Under the pieces are notes generated by a model that worked only from the letters and a program-made list of their open reading frames with translations, was not told the origin of the DNA and did not search any database. From NCBI GenBank assembly GCA_016871275.1, contig VFZG01000009.1, positions 1-64,000 of the forward strand: a stretch of DNA of 64,000 nt. The letters are read 5' to 3'. This stretch comes from Acidimicrobiia bacterium. GTDB taxonomy: Bacteria; Acidobacteriota; Vicinamibacteria; Vicinamibacterales; UBA2999. Of this stretch, positions 34,535 through 45,139 are shown one piece after another. Numbering within the stretch: the first letter of the stretch is position 1; each line of letters begins with the position of its first letter. The position numbers were made by a program, and so were the translations under genes.

Positions 34535-35485
34535 GTGGTTTTTGATGCAATTTCTGCGTACCGCCCAGTGATGCCAAGCAGCTTCGCCGATCCGACGCAG
34601 CCCGAGAACCTGCCACGGCTGCTGGCGTTCTTGTCGGAGGCACTGGGACGCCCCGTCACGAGCATCTCAGGTCCGCCGCACGCGATCACCGCCGGCGCAG
34701 GGATGCAGAACCGCAACTATGCCTGCACCGCGATCGCTGATGGCGAGACGATCGAGTGCGTGCTGCGGTGCAAGCCGGCACAGATCATGGCTTGGCGGCT
34801 GGATTGGGGCTTCTACGATCTCGATCGTGAGTTCCGCGTGCTCCAGGAACTGGCGCCGCTGAACCTCGGCGTGCCCACGCCGCATGCGTTCGGCATGAGC
34901 GACGCACTCGGCGAGACCGGCTTCGTCATGGCACGCCTGCCGGGCGTGCCGATGGCACACACGCCAGATGATGCGCTGCTGCCCGCGTACGCGCGGCTGG
35001 TGGCTGACGTGTCGATGATCCCAGCGAACGCCAGCGCGTGGATGGCCGCCAACCTGGTGTCGCGCACCAACGAGAACCTGATCGGATGGGTGGAAGAGAA
35101 ATCCGCGGACCTGGCCGGCGATCCGTTGCGCGGCTATTGCGTGGGATGGCTGCGTGAACACCGGCCGGCCTCGGGACCGATGGTGGTGTCGCACGGCGAT
35201 CCGAATCCGGGCAACGTCCTCGTCGACCGCGGCAAGATCACCGGCGTCGTCGACTGGGAATTCGCGTGCCTGACGGATGATCCACTGGCGGCACTGATGC
35301 GCGTCACCTGGATCTATCACTCCAGGGCGGTGCGACCGGCGTTCTGCGAGGCGATGGGCCGGTCGGTCGACGACCTGACCTGGCACATTGCGCTCGGACT
35401 GTTCCGCGAGCTCTACCTGATCCGGCACGGCGATCGGGCGGCACGGCAGGCAGAGCTGGCGTCGCTGGTCGGCTACGCGGTGTAG
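34535..35485 (+). CDS. Phosphotransferase of the aminoglycoside/choline kinase-like fold
   Basis: This protein of up to 316 residues shows the catalytic loop VVSHGDPNPGNVLVD and the metal-binding VVDWEFA of the APH/ABC1-like fold, after an N-lobe with NRNYACTAI and a DREFRVLQEL helix. The track start is GTG at 34535; ATG at 34571 is the alternative, 36 bases later. The 3' end overlaps the convergent hydroxylase gene by 13 bases. As the last gene of the plus-strand operon it might phosphorylate the product as self-resistance, or an intermediate. The substrate cannot be read from the sequence. Confidence 0.82.
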   Translation: MVFDAISAYRPVMPSSFADPTQPENLPRLLAFLSEALGRPVTSISGPPHAITAGAGMQNRNYACTAIADGETIECVLRCKPAQIMAWRLDWGFYDLDREFRVLQELAPLNLGVPTPHAFGMSDALGETGFVMARLPGVPMAHTPDDALLPAYARLVADVSMIPANASAWMAANLVSRTNENLIGWVEEKSADLAGDPLRGYCVGWLREHRPASGPMVVSHGDPNPGNVLVDRGKITGVVDWEFACLTDDPLAALMRVTWIYHSRAVRPAFCEAMGRSVDDLTWHIALGLFRELYLIRHGDRAARQAELASLVGYAV

Positions 35486-36501
35486 CCCTTCTTCTTTCCT
35501 GCCTGTTCGTGCATCACCTTGATGCGGGCCAGCACGTCCGGGACGTGGCTCGTGTCCGGCGTTGACGTCCAGCGTCTCGAGATCTCCGCGTCCGTTCTGT
35601 CCACCTGGTCGAACAGCGGCATGAACTGATCGATGATCGTCTGCGGCAACGCGCGCATGTGCAGGAACAGCAGCCGAACCTCCTTCTTGCCGAAGGCGGC
35701 GCGCAAGGCGCGGCGCTCCGGAATGGTGAGGTCGGGATGCCAGAAGTCGGTCAGGAACACGCCGCGGTGACGATCGCTGTTGTTGACCGCTTCGTGCCAG
35801 TACGAGTCGTCGAGCAGCAGCACCTTGCCTTCGGTCCAGGTGCGCTCTTCGCCCGCGACCTTCAGGTAACAATCGCCGGGAATGTCGAGCGCCAGTTGGC
35901 AGCGGACACGGAAGTTGTCGGCGCTGTGATGGCCCTTGACGACGTACTTCGGGTCCAGCCACGAATAGAACGCGTCGGCAAAGGCGTAGTGGCTGTTACC
36001 GGCGTAGTCGTCCGCGGGCAGCGCCTCGACCAGCCGGTGCGCCTCTGAGGGGATGGTGCCGGCGGCGAAGTAGGCGTCCGGCAGGCGCGTGCCAAATGCC
36101 GACACAAACCCCTGGCGCCACTTGGCCTGCTGCGACGCGTCCGTGCCCGCATAGCTCATGGTGATGAACGACTCGCGGATGCGCTGTGCCTCCGCCTTGA
36201 GCGACTCGTAAAATCGCTCGACGATCGGCACCCATTCGTAGTCCGACGCATTCGGCCATGGCACGTTATGCAGCCCCGGGAAGATCGGCAGTACCCACGG
36301 ATCGATGTCGAGGTCCCCAGGCGGCGTGGCGTCGCGAGGATCGGGCTCATTGCCGCGCAGCACTTCGAGATAGTGCTTGAAGCGGTTCAGCTCCTGGCCG
36401 CCATCGGCGATCGACTTCCGAAAGCCGCCGGTTTCCATGATGCGGCTGATGGCGCCCCAGATCATCTTGCGGGCGCGAATGTCTGTCTCGGTGCGAATCA
36501 T
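35473..36501 (-). CDS. Aspartyl/asparaginyl beta-hydroxylase-family dioxygenase
   Basis: This 342-residue protein starts at 36501 (MIRTETDIRARK), 16 bases after the last synthase stop; the longer ORF is rejected. The core GHHSADNFRVRCQLALDIP followed by ERTWTEGKVLLLDDSYWHEAVNNS and RHRGVFLTDFWHPDL matches the Asp/Asn beta-hydroxylase jelly roll, with one metal His in WHEAVNN and the 2-oxoglutarate-binding Arg shortly after. Such enzymes hydroxylate the beta carbon of Asp or Asn residues. The first NRPS module in this cluster reads as Asn, so beta-hydroxy-Asn is the natural guess. It is the last gene of the minus-strand operon. Confidence 0.85.
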   Translation of the reverse strand: MIRTETDIRARKMIWGAISRIMETGGFRKSIADGGQELNRFKHYLEVLRGNEPDPRDATPPGDLDIDPWVLPIFPGLHNVPWPNASDYEWVPIVERFYESLKAEAQRIRESFITMSYAGTDASQQAKWRQGFVSAFGTRLPDAYFAAGTIPSEAHRLVEALPADDYAGNSHYAFADAFYSWLDPKYVVKGHHSADNFRVRCQLALDIPGDCYLKVAGEERTWTEGKVLLLDDSYWHEAVNNSDRHRGVFLTDFWHPDLTIPERRALRAAFGKKEVRLLFLHMRALPQTIIDQFMPLFDQVDRTDAEISRRWTSTPDTSHVPDVLARIKVMHEQAGKKKGYTA

Positions 36502-36517
36502 GGCCGTGCTCCTGTGG

Positions 36518-39500
36518 CTACGAACGGTTGCCGGCAGCCGCGGTGGCGCCAGCGCCCTCGACGCTGGTGAGTTGTCGATGCAGGGCCGCCGCCAGCGCAT
36601 GGCAGTGCGGCCTGGTCATCATGGTCAGGTGATCGCCCGGCACGGTCTCGACGGCCGCCCGCCCGAGCGCGTACTCGCGCCATCCCCACGTGTCGTCCGC
36701 TTTCATGGCCGGGGGGATGCCATCGACGAAGTCGGCCAGCGCCTCGGTCGCGCGCAGCAGCACCAGATTGACCGGCGGAGCGCCTGGCGAGGGCCGGTAG
36801 CGCATTTGCGCCTGGGCGCGATAGACGTTGACGAAACCGCGGATCTCGGCGCGATCGGCACCAGCCGGCATGACGCCGCTGTCGATCATCACCTGTGCGA
36901 AGCGTTCGACCTTCGCCGGCCAGTCGAGCGGCGCCAACGAATCGAGACCGAGGTCGACCTGCGTTCCGAACATGCGCGAGAACTGATCGCCAACGACCTC
37001 CAGCCACTCAGTGTCGTTGCGCACCGACGCCGCCGACAGGTCGCGATCGGCGGGAGCCGCCGTGTCGAGAATGCCCAGCATCGCGACGTCGTGGCCCTGC
37101 CGAATCAGCTGATGCGCCATCTCAAGCGCGACCCAGCTGCCGAACGAGTGACCGCCCAGGAAGAACGGGCCACTGGGCTGGAACCCGAGCAACGCGGCCA
37201 CGTTGGTGGCAGCTATCGCCTCGACGCTGTCGGCGGTCGGCGTGCGACCATCGAGCCCGGCCGCCTGAAACGCATAGAACGGCCGACCGTGTTCCGCCAG
37301 TGCCGCCGCGAGCTCGCGTAGATAGACCACGCTGCCACCGGTGCCCGGCACGCAGTAGAACGCGCCCTTCGATCCGATCGGCGCGATCGGGACGATCGGC
37401 GACCACGGCGCCGTGTCTTCACCGCGATCGAGCTGCGCGGCCAGCGCGCGAATGGTCGGCTCCTCGAGCAGCGCGTTGAGCGGCAGCTTCCTCCCGACCG
37501 CATCCTTGATCATCGCCATCAGGCGGATGCCGCTCAGCGAATCGCCGCCCAGGGCGAAGAAGTCGTCATCGACGCTGACGTCCGAGAAGCCGAAGAGCTC
37601 TTTCCAGATGCCAACCAGCGCGCGTTCGGACGCGGTGCTGGCGTCGATGATGCGGCCGGCGGTCGCGGGTCGCCGGTGCGTCTTCTGCGTGTGCGCCTGG
37701 ATGCCGGACGCCTGCCAGTCCGAACGCCTGACCCACCGATCGAAGCGGGCCGTGACGTCGCCGGTGCCGACTACCAGTTGGCCGGCGGGCAGGCGCGCCA
37801 GGATGCGGCGGAACGCCTCGCGGCTCTCCGCCGGCAGCATCGACAGCTCACGGGCCGGCGTAGAACGCTCAAACGACCAAGTGTCCCAGTTGATTGACAG
37901 CCACGGCGTCCCGCCGCGACGGTTACAGCGAGCGGCATAGGCGTCCATGAAGCGGTTCGCCGCGCCATAGGCCGCGAAGCCCAGGCCGCCAAGCACCGCC
38001 GAACTGGAGGAGATCAGGATGCAGAAGTCGAGCGGTTCGTGCTCGAGGACACGATCGAGCACCTGCACGCCATCAACCTTCGGGCGGAACTGCGCGGTGG
38101 AGACGTCACCGTCCAGCGACTCGATGAAGCAGGCGAACGACGGGTGATCGAGCGTGCCCGCAGCGTGAATGACGCCGTGGAGCGCTCCGAATCGGTCCTT
38201 GACCGACTGGACAGCGGCCTGCATGTCGCTCGCGTTTGACACGTCGGCTGCAATCGAGAGGATCTCGGCGCCGCGTGACTGGAGTGCCTGCACGGCCGGG
38301 GTCGAAGCGGCCCTTCGACTCAGCAGCGCAATTCGCGCTCCGCACAAGTCGAACAACAGCTCCGCAAGATGCACGCCTACTTTGCCGTGGCCGCCGGTGA
38401 TCACATAGACACCGCGGTCGCGCAGCGTCGTGGCCGGGTCGGCATCCACCGGCAGTTCGACACGCTCGAACCGGGGGACACATCGCGTGCGCCCGCGATA
38501 CGCCACGTGAGGATCGGCCGCACCACCGATTATCTCCGCGAGCAGCGCCTCGACCGGCCAGGCCATGGCGTTGGCGCCGACATCGATCGTCCTGAACGTC
38601 AGCTCGGCGTGTTCCTGCGGAATCGCCAGGCACGGCCCCATCATCAGCGCATGGTACGGATTGACGTCGCCCGTGCCACTCGGGTCGTGGAGCTGCGTGG
38701 ACACCACGGTGACGGTCACCGGTGACGACGTGTCGCGGTTCGCCAGCATCTGCCCCAGGGTGATCAGGCTGTCGTAGCCGCGCCGCCTGGCATCGGGATC
38801 CGCCACCTCACCGTGCTCGCACGTCCACAGGTGAACGATGTCTGTGATACCCGACAGATCGACGGTTGCGATCGCATCGCCCTCGGCGACACAGACGCAA
38901 GGCTGTCGCTCGACGGCCAGGCGATCGCGCAGTCGGTCACCGAGCGTGGAGCCGTTCGTCAGCACCAACCATCGGTGGTCGCCAAGCGCGCCGGAGCCGA
39001 GCCGGGCCGGCGCGAGCGATGTGCCCCACGATGGCAGGTAGAACCAGCGATCGAGCGGTTGCTTGAGACTGGCCGCCATCGGCGCGTCCGACGAACGCAC
39101 CGCCCGGTCCGGCGGATCGACCCAGTGGCGCTCGGGCGCGAACGGATAGAGCGGCAGCGCGATTCGGCGCCGATGCTGGCCGTCGAAGTAGCGCGTCCAG
39201 TCGACGTCGACACCGGCCATCCACAACTGCCCGAGCGCGTGCGACACGCGGGCGCGCTCCGAGTGGCGCGTCGGGACCGTGTCGCGATCTGGCCACGGCG
39301 CCAGCGACGACACGACGACCTGTGAGCGGCTGGCCGACGGTTGCCGGCGCACGATCCTGGCGAGCGTCGTGCCGGCGCCGACTTCCAGGAACACGCGGCG
39401 CGGATCCGTGAGGAGTTCGCGCATGCCGTCTGCAAACCGCACCGCCTGCCGCGCGTGCGTCGCCCAGTACTCCGGCTTCGTCACCAGGTCGGCGTCGGCC

Positions 39501-42500
39501 CAGGTGCCACTGACGTTGGAGATGAACGGCGTCATTGGACGGTTGAAGGTGCAGCCGGCAAGGACTGCGGCGAACGGCGCCATGACGCCGTCCATCATAG
39601 CCGAGTGGAAGGCGTGCGAGGTCTTCAGCTTCCGATGGGCAACGTCGTCACCCAGCTGCGCCGCGAAGGCGTCGATCGCCACCTCTGCACCGGCCACGAC
39701 ACACGCGTCTGGCGCATTGATCGCGGCGATCGAGAGCCCGGCCGGCAGCCGCCGCTGGAGTTGCCCGAGCGGCATCGACACGGCGAGCATGGCGCCGCGT
39801 GGCTGCTGCCACATCACCTTGCCTCGCACCGCAACCAGCGTGCAGGCCGTCGGCAGGTCGAAGACACCGGCCAGGCATGCCGCCACGTACTCGCCGATGC
39901 TGTGTCCAATCATCGCGGCTGGCTTGATGCCCCAGGACATCCACAGCTGTGCGAGCGCGTACTGCGTCGCAAACAGTGCCGGTTGAGTCAGCCAGGTCTC
40001 GCTGAGCTGCTCTGCCGTCCGGCTGCCACTGCCAGCCTCGAGAGCCACATTCAGGTCAACGCCCACCAAGGGCGTCAGGAGTTCCGCACACTGATTAAAT
40101 GTGTCGCGGAAGACGGCCTCATCACGGTGAAGGCCGCTGCCCATGCCCGGCTCCTGGCTGCCCTGCCCAGGGAACATGAAGACGACGTCACCACCGGCCG
40201 GCAGCGCGGTGCCGCGCAGCACTCGCTTCGGATCTCGCAACGCCGCCTGCGCGTCGCGGGAACTGCTGCACACCACCGCGGCTCGATGAGGGAATCGCGC
40301 CCGGCCCGCTGCCTGCGTAAACGCGGCGTCGCCGATCTCGACATCCGGGTGGCCGGCGAAGAAGTCTGCGAGGCTGTCGACCAGGCGATCGCGCGCCGCC
40401 TCGGTTCGCGCCGAACACACGATCAGCGCCGCGTCACCCGATGTCGGGGAAGGCGGCGCCACCGGCGCTGACTCCAGAACGACGTGCGCGTTCGTGCCGC
40501 CGATGCCGAAGGAGCTGACACCCGCGCGGAGCGGTTGACCGCCCTCAGGCTGCCAGTCTCTCAATCGATCGTTGACGAAAAACGGGCTCGAACCGAAATC
40601 GATATCGCGGTTCGCCGTGGCGTAGTGAACCGTCGGCGGCAATTGCCGATGTTGCAGCGCCAGTGTCGTCTTGATCAGGCCGGCGATGCCGGCCGCGGTA
40701 TCGAGGTGACCGATATTGGCTTTGACCGCACCCAACGCGCAGTACGGCGTCTGGTGGCCCGAGCCGAACGCGCGCGACAGCGCCGCCACTTCGGCGGGAT
40801 CGCCCATCGGCGTACCGGTGCCGTGCGCCTCGACGTAGGTGATGCTGGCAGGCGCCACCCCGGCAGCCTGATGGGCCGCGGCAATCACCCGCGCCTGTCC
40901 ATCGACACCGGGCGCGGTGAAACCGACCTTCAGCGATCCGTCGTTGTTGATCGCCGAGCCTTTGACCACGGCGTAGATCGTGTCGCGATCCTCAATCGCG
41001 CGGCTGAGCGACTTCAACAACACCACCCCAATGCCGCTGCCCCACGTCGTGCCGTTCGCCTTCGCGTCGAACGGCCGGCAGTGGCCGTCGGGCGACACGA
41101 TCATGCCCTCGGAATACAGATATCCCGACCGCTGCGGCACCTTGAGCGCAACGCCGCCGGCGATCGCCAGATCGCTGTCGCCGTCGAGAATGCTCTGGCA
41201 GGCCATGTGCACCGCTACCAGCGACGAGGAGCACGCGGTCTGCACGTTGACCGCGGGACCGCGCAGGTTCAGCAGGTACGACGCGCGGCTCGCCAGGTAG
41301 TCGCGATCGTTGCCAAGCATCACCTGGTATACCGAATGCGGGCTCTCGGTATAGAGGTGTGGCAGCAGGTTGTAGATCAGGTAGCGATCGTGACTGCACG
41401 CCGCGAACACCCCGACGGCGTCCTCACCGGCTCCAGCGCCGTAGCCGGCATGCTCGAGCACGTGCCAGCAGCTCTCCAGAAACAGGCGGTGCTGCGGGTC
41501 CATGACGCGCGCTTCCGCGGGCGAGATGCCAAAGAACGCCGCGTCAAAGGCGGTGATGTCCGACAGCACGCCGTTGACGCGCACGTAGTTGGGATCGGAC
41601 AGCAACTCGGGCTCGATGCCCGCCTCGATCAGCTCTTCATCGGAGAAGCACGACAGCGTCTCGCGGCCTTCGCAAAGGTTCTTCCAGAACGTCTCGAGGT
41701 CATCGGCGCCTGGAAAGCGGCCCGCCAGTCCGACGATGGCGATATCGCGCCGCTGATCAGCATCCGGTCCGGGACCGCGACGCGGGGCGACGGCCACATC
41801 GGCCGGCATCACGCGCGCAGCGAGCGTTCGCACGGTGGGGTACTGGAACAACTCCACCAGCGACACCGGCGCGGCCATCGTCGATCGCAGCCGTGCATGC
41901 ACGCGCGTCAGCAGCAGTGAATGACCGCCAAGGTCGAAGAAATTGTCGTCGATGCCGACCCGATCGATTTCGAGCGTAGTCTTCCAGATGTCGGCGATCT
42001 GTTGTTCAGTCGGGTTGCGCGGCGCCTGGAACACCGCTCGCAGTGCCGGGCGGGTGCGATCGGGCGCCGGTAACGCGTGGCGATCGATCTTCCCGTTCGG
42101 CGTGAGCGGCAGTGCGTCCAGCATCACGATCACTGGCGGAACCATGAACTCCGGCAGTCGCAGCTTCAGGAAGGGGCGCAGCTGCTCGGCGTTCAGCGGG
42201 CCCGCGCCCTTGACGACGTAAGCGACGAGTTGGCGCTCGCCGACGCCATCCGGTCTGGCAACGACGACCGCCTGGCGAACTTCGTCGTGCATCGACAGCG
42301 CCCACTCGATCTCGCCAAGCTCGACGCGGAAGCCGCGAATTTTGACCTGGTTGTCGACGCGGCCCAAGAACTCGATCATTCCGGTTGACAGGCGCCTGAC
42401 CAAGTCTCCGGTACGATACACACGCGCACCGGGCGCGGATGAAAACGGATCGGGCCGATAGCGGTCGGCCGTCAAGTCGGGCCGGTTCAGGTATCCGCGG

Positions 42501-45139
42501 GCGAGGCCGTCACCGCCGATGTACAACTCGCCCGGCACACCGACCGGCTGCGGGGACAGGTTGGCGTCGAGCACGTAGAGCTGCGTGTTGTCGATGGGCG
42601 GACCGATTGGGTCGTCGCCGTCCCGCGGCGTATCCGCGATGCGGCCGACCTTGCGGGCCGCCGACCAGATGGTGGTCTCGGTGGGCCCGTACAGGTTCCA
42701 TACCTCGAGGCCCGTCGCGACCAACCGCTCCGCCAGCGCGTTCGGAAGCGCCTCGCCACCCGATGCGATGCGCAGTCGCCCAGCCGGACTCCAGCCGGAG
42801 TCGATCAACATTCGCCACGTCGCCGGCGTGGCCTGTACGAAGCTCGCCCCGTGCTCGGTGATCGCCGCGCCCAGGCGCTGCGGATCCATTGCGGTCTCGC
42901 GGTCGGCAATCACCACGGTGCCGCCGACCATCAGCGGCAGGTAGAGTTCGAGCCCAGCGATATCAAATGAAATGGTCGTAACCGCCAACAGCGTGTCGCG
43001 ACTGCTGAGGCCCGGCTCCCGCCGCATCGAGTTCAGGAAGTTCACGAGCGGTCGGTGCGCGACCTGCACACCCTTCGGCGTACCGGTCGAGCCTGACGTG
43101 TAGATCACGTACGCCAGGCCGTCCGGCACCGGGCCGTCGGGCAACGGCGCTGTCGACAACCGATCGAGGTCGTCGCTGAGGCGATCGAGGCACACCGGAC
43201 GGGCGTCGGACTTCGGCAGTTCGGAGAGGATCGCGGTGTGCGTGACGATCACCGCCGGCTGCGCATCCGCGAACATCCCGGCGATACGTGATTTCGGATA
43301 CGACGGCTCGATCGGTACGTAGGCGCCGCCGGCCTTCAGAATCGCCAGCAATCCGACGATCAGGTCGGGTGAGCGGTCGACGGCGATTGCCACCAGTGAT
43401 TCCCTCGCCACGCTGAGCGAGCGCAAATACCGCGCGAGCTGGTTGGAGCGCGCCGAGAGCTGCGCATAGGTGAGCCGCCGGCCGGCCGCAATGACGGCGA
43501 CCTGCTCCGGCGTCGCAATCGCCTGTTGATCGATCAACTCCGGCAGTGTCTTCGCAGCCGGGTATTCGCGCTCGGTCCTGTTCCAGCCGTGCACGACCTG
43601 CTCGTGCTCCGGGGCACTCATCAGCCGCAGGTGCGACACGCGCGCGTCCGGCCTCTCCACGAGCTCCGCGAGCACGGTACGGAAATGACTGGCCATTCGC
43701 TCAATGGTCACGGCGTCGAACAGGTCGGGATTGAATGACAGTGTGCCCGTCAGTCGATCGGCGGACGGCTCAATCGAAAACCCAAGGTCAGTTTTCGATG
43801 ACACCGCCTCCTGTTGCAGCGGCACGAACTCGACGCCCCCCATGCTCATGCCGGCAGCGGCGTCCTCCTGGATATCGAATGTCACCTGGAACAGCGGCGC
43901 ACGGCTCAAGTCGCGGGGTGGCTTGACGGCGTCAATCACCTGCTCAAACGGCACTTCCTGGCGCTCGTACGCCCCGAGGCAGACCTCTCGGACCCTGGAC
44001 AACAGTTCACGAACGCTCGGATCGCCCGCTACGCTGACGCGCAAGGCGAGCGTGTTCACGAACAGACCAATCAGCGGTTCGGTCTCGGGTCGGCGGTTCG
44101 CGACCGACGTGCCCACCACTACGTCGTCCTGTCCGCTATGGCGCGCCAGCAGAATGACGATGCCGGCCAGCAGGCCCATGAACATCGTCACGTCGTGTTC
44201 GGCACACCGCTCCCGCAACCGTCGGGGCAGGTCGCCCTCGATCGCGAACGACACACTGGCGCCTCGGTAGGTCTGGATGGCTGGACGGGGCCGATCGACC
44301 GGCAGGTTGGTCGCCGCCGGGGCGCCGCGCAGGGCGGTCTTCCAATACTCGAGCTGCGCCGGCAGCGCGCTCTCGGCGGCACCGCTCCGCTGCCAGTTCG
44401 CGTAGTCGCCGTACTGAATGGGCAACTCGGCCAGGGGCGACGCCTGGCCTCCGACGAACGCCTCGTAGAGGGCTGCCAACTCGCGGAACAAGATGCCCAG
44501 GGACCAGCCATCCGACACGATGTGGTGCATCGTCACCAGCAACAAGTGGCTGCTGGTGCCGGCCTCGCGGTAGAGCGCGACGCGAATCAGCGGATCGGTC
44601 GCGAGATCGAAGCGGCGCGCCGCCGCCGCACGCATCACGTCGCGAGCACTCTGATCGGCGGGCAGGGCGTCACGGTAGACACACCCGCTGTTGGTTGGCG
44701 GACGCGTGACCAGAACGGCATCGTCACCATCGACCACGACGTTGCCGCGCAGCACGGCGTGGCGGCGCACGATCTCATCGAACGCCCGCTCGAGGGCGTG
44801 ACGATCGAGTGGCCCGTTGAGGCGGATCGCCATCGGCATGTTGAACGCCGGTGAGGAGCCATCCAGCTGATCGAGGAACCAGAAACGCTGCTGCCAGACC
44901 GACAGGCGCTGCGGCCCGGCCGGGGCGCGGCCAATCAGCCAGCTCCCCTGCGCCTGCGACGCGCGTTCGCCCGCGCGGTGCAGGTATTCGATGATCTGCG
45001 GCTTGCGCGCCTGCAATTCCGCGGTCAACGCCGGCGTCAGCGCGCCCTTCGGTGCGCGCAGCTTCAGCTGATCGCCAGCCAGCGCAATCGACACATCGAG
45101 ACCGCGCAGCTCCGACAGCAGCGCGTCAAGCGATCTCAC
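36518..45139 (-). CDS. Hybrid NRPS-PKS termination synthase: TubCdd-C-A-T-KS-AT-KR-ACP-TE
   Basis: The GTG start at 45139 overlaps the previous synthase stop (GTGA), giving 2873 residues. Order with rough landmark positions: TubC-type docking domain 1-55 (LDALLSELRGLDVSIALAGD); C domain with HHIVSDGWS; A domain with FDIAGLE and YGPTETTIW (hand-read code DILQAGLIWK, Gly-like); T with GGHSLLL near 1071; KS with TACSSSLVAVH near 1301 plus EAHGTGTPMGDP; AT with GHSIGEY near 1745 and HAFHSAMM (malonyl type); KR with GGHGKVG near 2250 and AAYGAANRF; ACP with GGDSLSG near 2531; TE with GGHSFGSW near 2664. No DH or ER is seen, so the last extension ends as a beta-hydroxyacyl unit before release. Confidence 0.95.
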   Translation of the reverse strand: MRSLDALLSELRGLDVSIALAGDQLKLRAPKGALTPALTAELQARKPQIIEYLHRAGERASQAQGSWLIGRAPAGPQRLSVWQQRFWFLDQLDGSSPAFNMPMAIRLNGPLDRHALERAFDEIVRRHAVLRGNVVVDGDDAVLVTRPPTNSGCVYRDALPADQSARDVMRAAAARRFDLATDPLIRVALYREAGTSSHLLLVTMHHIVSDGWSLGILFRELAALYEAFVGGQASPLAELPIQYGDYANWQRSGAAESALPAQLEYWKTALRGAPAATNLPVDRPRPAIQTYRGASVSFAIEGDLPRRLRERCAEHDVTMFMGLLAGIVILLARHSGQDDVVVGTSVANRRPETEPLIGLFVNTLALRVSVAGDPSVRELLSRVREVCLGAYERQEVPFEQVIDAVKPPRDLSRAPLFQVTFDIQEDAAAGMSMGGVEFVPLQQEAVSSKTDLGFSIEPSADRLTGTLSFNPDLFDAVTIERMASHFRTVLAELVERPDARVSHLRLMSAPEHEQVVHGWNRTEREYPAAKTLPELIDQQAIATPEQVAVIAAGRRLTYAQLSARSNQLARYLRSLSVARESLVAIAVDRSPDLIVGLLAILKAGGAYVPIEPSYPKSRIAGMFADAQPAVIVTHTAILSELPKSDARPVCLDRLSDDLDRLSTAPLPDGPVPDGLAYVIYTSGSTGTPKGVQVAHRPLVNFLNSMRREPGLSSRDTLLAVTTISFDIAGLELYLPLMVGGTVVIADRETAMDPQRLGAAITEHGASFVQATPATWRMLIDSGWSPAGRLRIASGGEALPNALAERLVATGLEVWNLYGPTETTIWSAARKVGRIADTPRDGDDPIGPPIDNTQLYVLDANLSPQPVGVPGELYIGGDGLARGYLNRPDLTADRYRPDPFSSAPGARVYRTGDLVRRLSTGMIEFLGRVDNQVKIRGFRVELGEIEWALSMHDEVRQAVVVARPDGVGERQLVAYVVKGAGPLNAEQLRPFLKLRLPEFMVPPVIVMLDALPLTPNGKIDRHALPAPDRTRPALRAVFQAPRNPTEQQIADIWKTTLEIDRVGIDDNFFDLGGHSLLLTRVHARLRSTMAAPVSLVELFQYPTVRTLAARVMPADVAVAPRRGPGPDADQRRDIAIVGLAGRFPGADDLETFWKNLCEGRETLSCFSDEELIEAGIEPELLSDPNYVRVNGVLSDITAFDAAFFGISPAEARVMDPQHRLFLESCWHVLEHAGYGAGAGEDAVGVFAACSHDRYLIYNLLPHLYTESPHSVYQVMLGNDRDYLASRASYLLNLRGPAVNVQTACSSSLVAVHMACQSILDGDSDLAIAGGVALKVPQRSGYLYSEGMIVSPDGHCRPFDAKANGTTWGSGIGVVLLKSLSRAIEDRDTIYAVVKGSAINNDGSLKVGFTAPGVDGQARVIAAAHQAAGVAPASITYVEAHGTGTPMGDPAEVAALSRAFGSGHQTPYCALGAVKANIGHLDTAAGIAGLIKTTLALQHRQLPPTVHYATANRDIDFGSSPFFVNDRLRDWQPEGGQPLRAGVSSFGIGGTNAHVVLESAPVAPPSPTSGDAALIVCSARTEAARDRLVDSLADFFAGHPDVEIGDAAFTQAAGRARFPHRAAVVCSSSRDAQAALRDPKRVLRGTALPAGGDVVFMFPGQGSQEPGMGSGLHRDEAVFRDTFNQCAELLTPLVGVDLNVALEAGSGSRTAEQLSETWLTQPALFATQYALAQLWMSWGIKPAAMIGHSIGEYVAACLAGVFDLPTACTLVAVRGKVMWQQPRGAMLAVSMPLGQLQRRLPAGLSIAAINAPDACVVAGAEVAIDAFAAQLGDDVAHRKLKTSHAFHSAMMDGVMAPFAAVLAGCTFNRPMTPFISNVSGTWADADLVTKPEYWATHARQAVRFADGMRELLTDPRRVFLEVGAGTTLARIVRRQPSASRSQVVVSSLAPWPDRDTVPTRHSERARVSHALGQLWMAGVDVDWTRYFDGQHRRRIALPLYPFAPERHWVDPPDRAVRSSDAPMAASLKQPLDRWFYLPSWGTSLAPARLGSGALGDHRWLVLTNGSTLGDRLRDRLAVERQPCVCVAEGDAIATVDLSGITDIVHLWTCEHGEVADPDARRRGYDSLITLGQMLANRDTSSPVTVTVVSTQLHDPSGTGDVNPYHALMMGPCLAIPQEHAELTFRTIDVGANAMAWPVEALLAEIIGGAADPHVAYRGRTRCVPRFERVELPVDADPATTLRDRGVYVITGGHGKVGVHLAELLFDLCGARIALLSRRAASTPAVQALQSRGAEILSIAADVSNASDMQAAVQSVKDRFGALHGVIHAAGTLDHPSFACFIESLDGDVSTAQFRPKVDGVQVLDRVLEHEPLDFCILISSSSAVLGGLGFAAYGAANRFMDAYAARCNRRGGTPWLSINWDTWSFERSTPARELSMLPAESREAFRRILARLPAGQLVVGTGDVTARFDRWVRRSDWQASGIQAHTQKTHRRPATAGRIIDASTASERALVGIWKELFGFSDVSVDDDFFALGGDSLSGIRLMAMIKDAVGRKLPLNALLEEPTIRALAAQLDRGEDTAPWSPIVPIAPIGSKGAFYCVPGTGGSVVYLRELAAALAEHGRPFYAFQAAGLDGRTPTADSVEAIAATNVAALLGFQPSGPFFLGGHSFGSWVALEMAHQLIRQGHDVAMLGILDTAAPADRDLSAASVRNDTEWLEVVGDQFSRMFGTQVDLGLDSLAPLDWPAKVERFAQVMIDSGVMPAGADRAEIRGFVNVYRAQAQMRYRPSPGAPPVNLVLLRATEALADFVDGIPPAMKADDTWGWREYALGRAAVETVPGDHLTMMTRPHCHALAAALHRQLTSVEGAGATAAAGNRS

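Noticed and set aside
36518-45139. Dehydratase or enoylreductase domain in the final PKS module
   Set aside because: Between the AT and the KR only the KR structural region is seen, without a HxxxGxxxxP-type DH motif or an ER nucleotide site.
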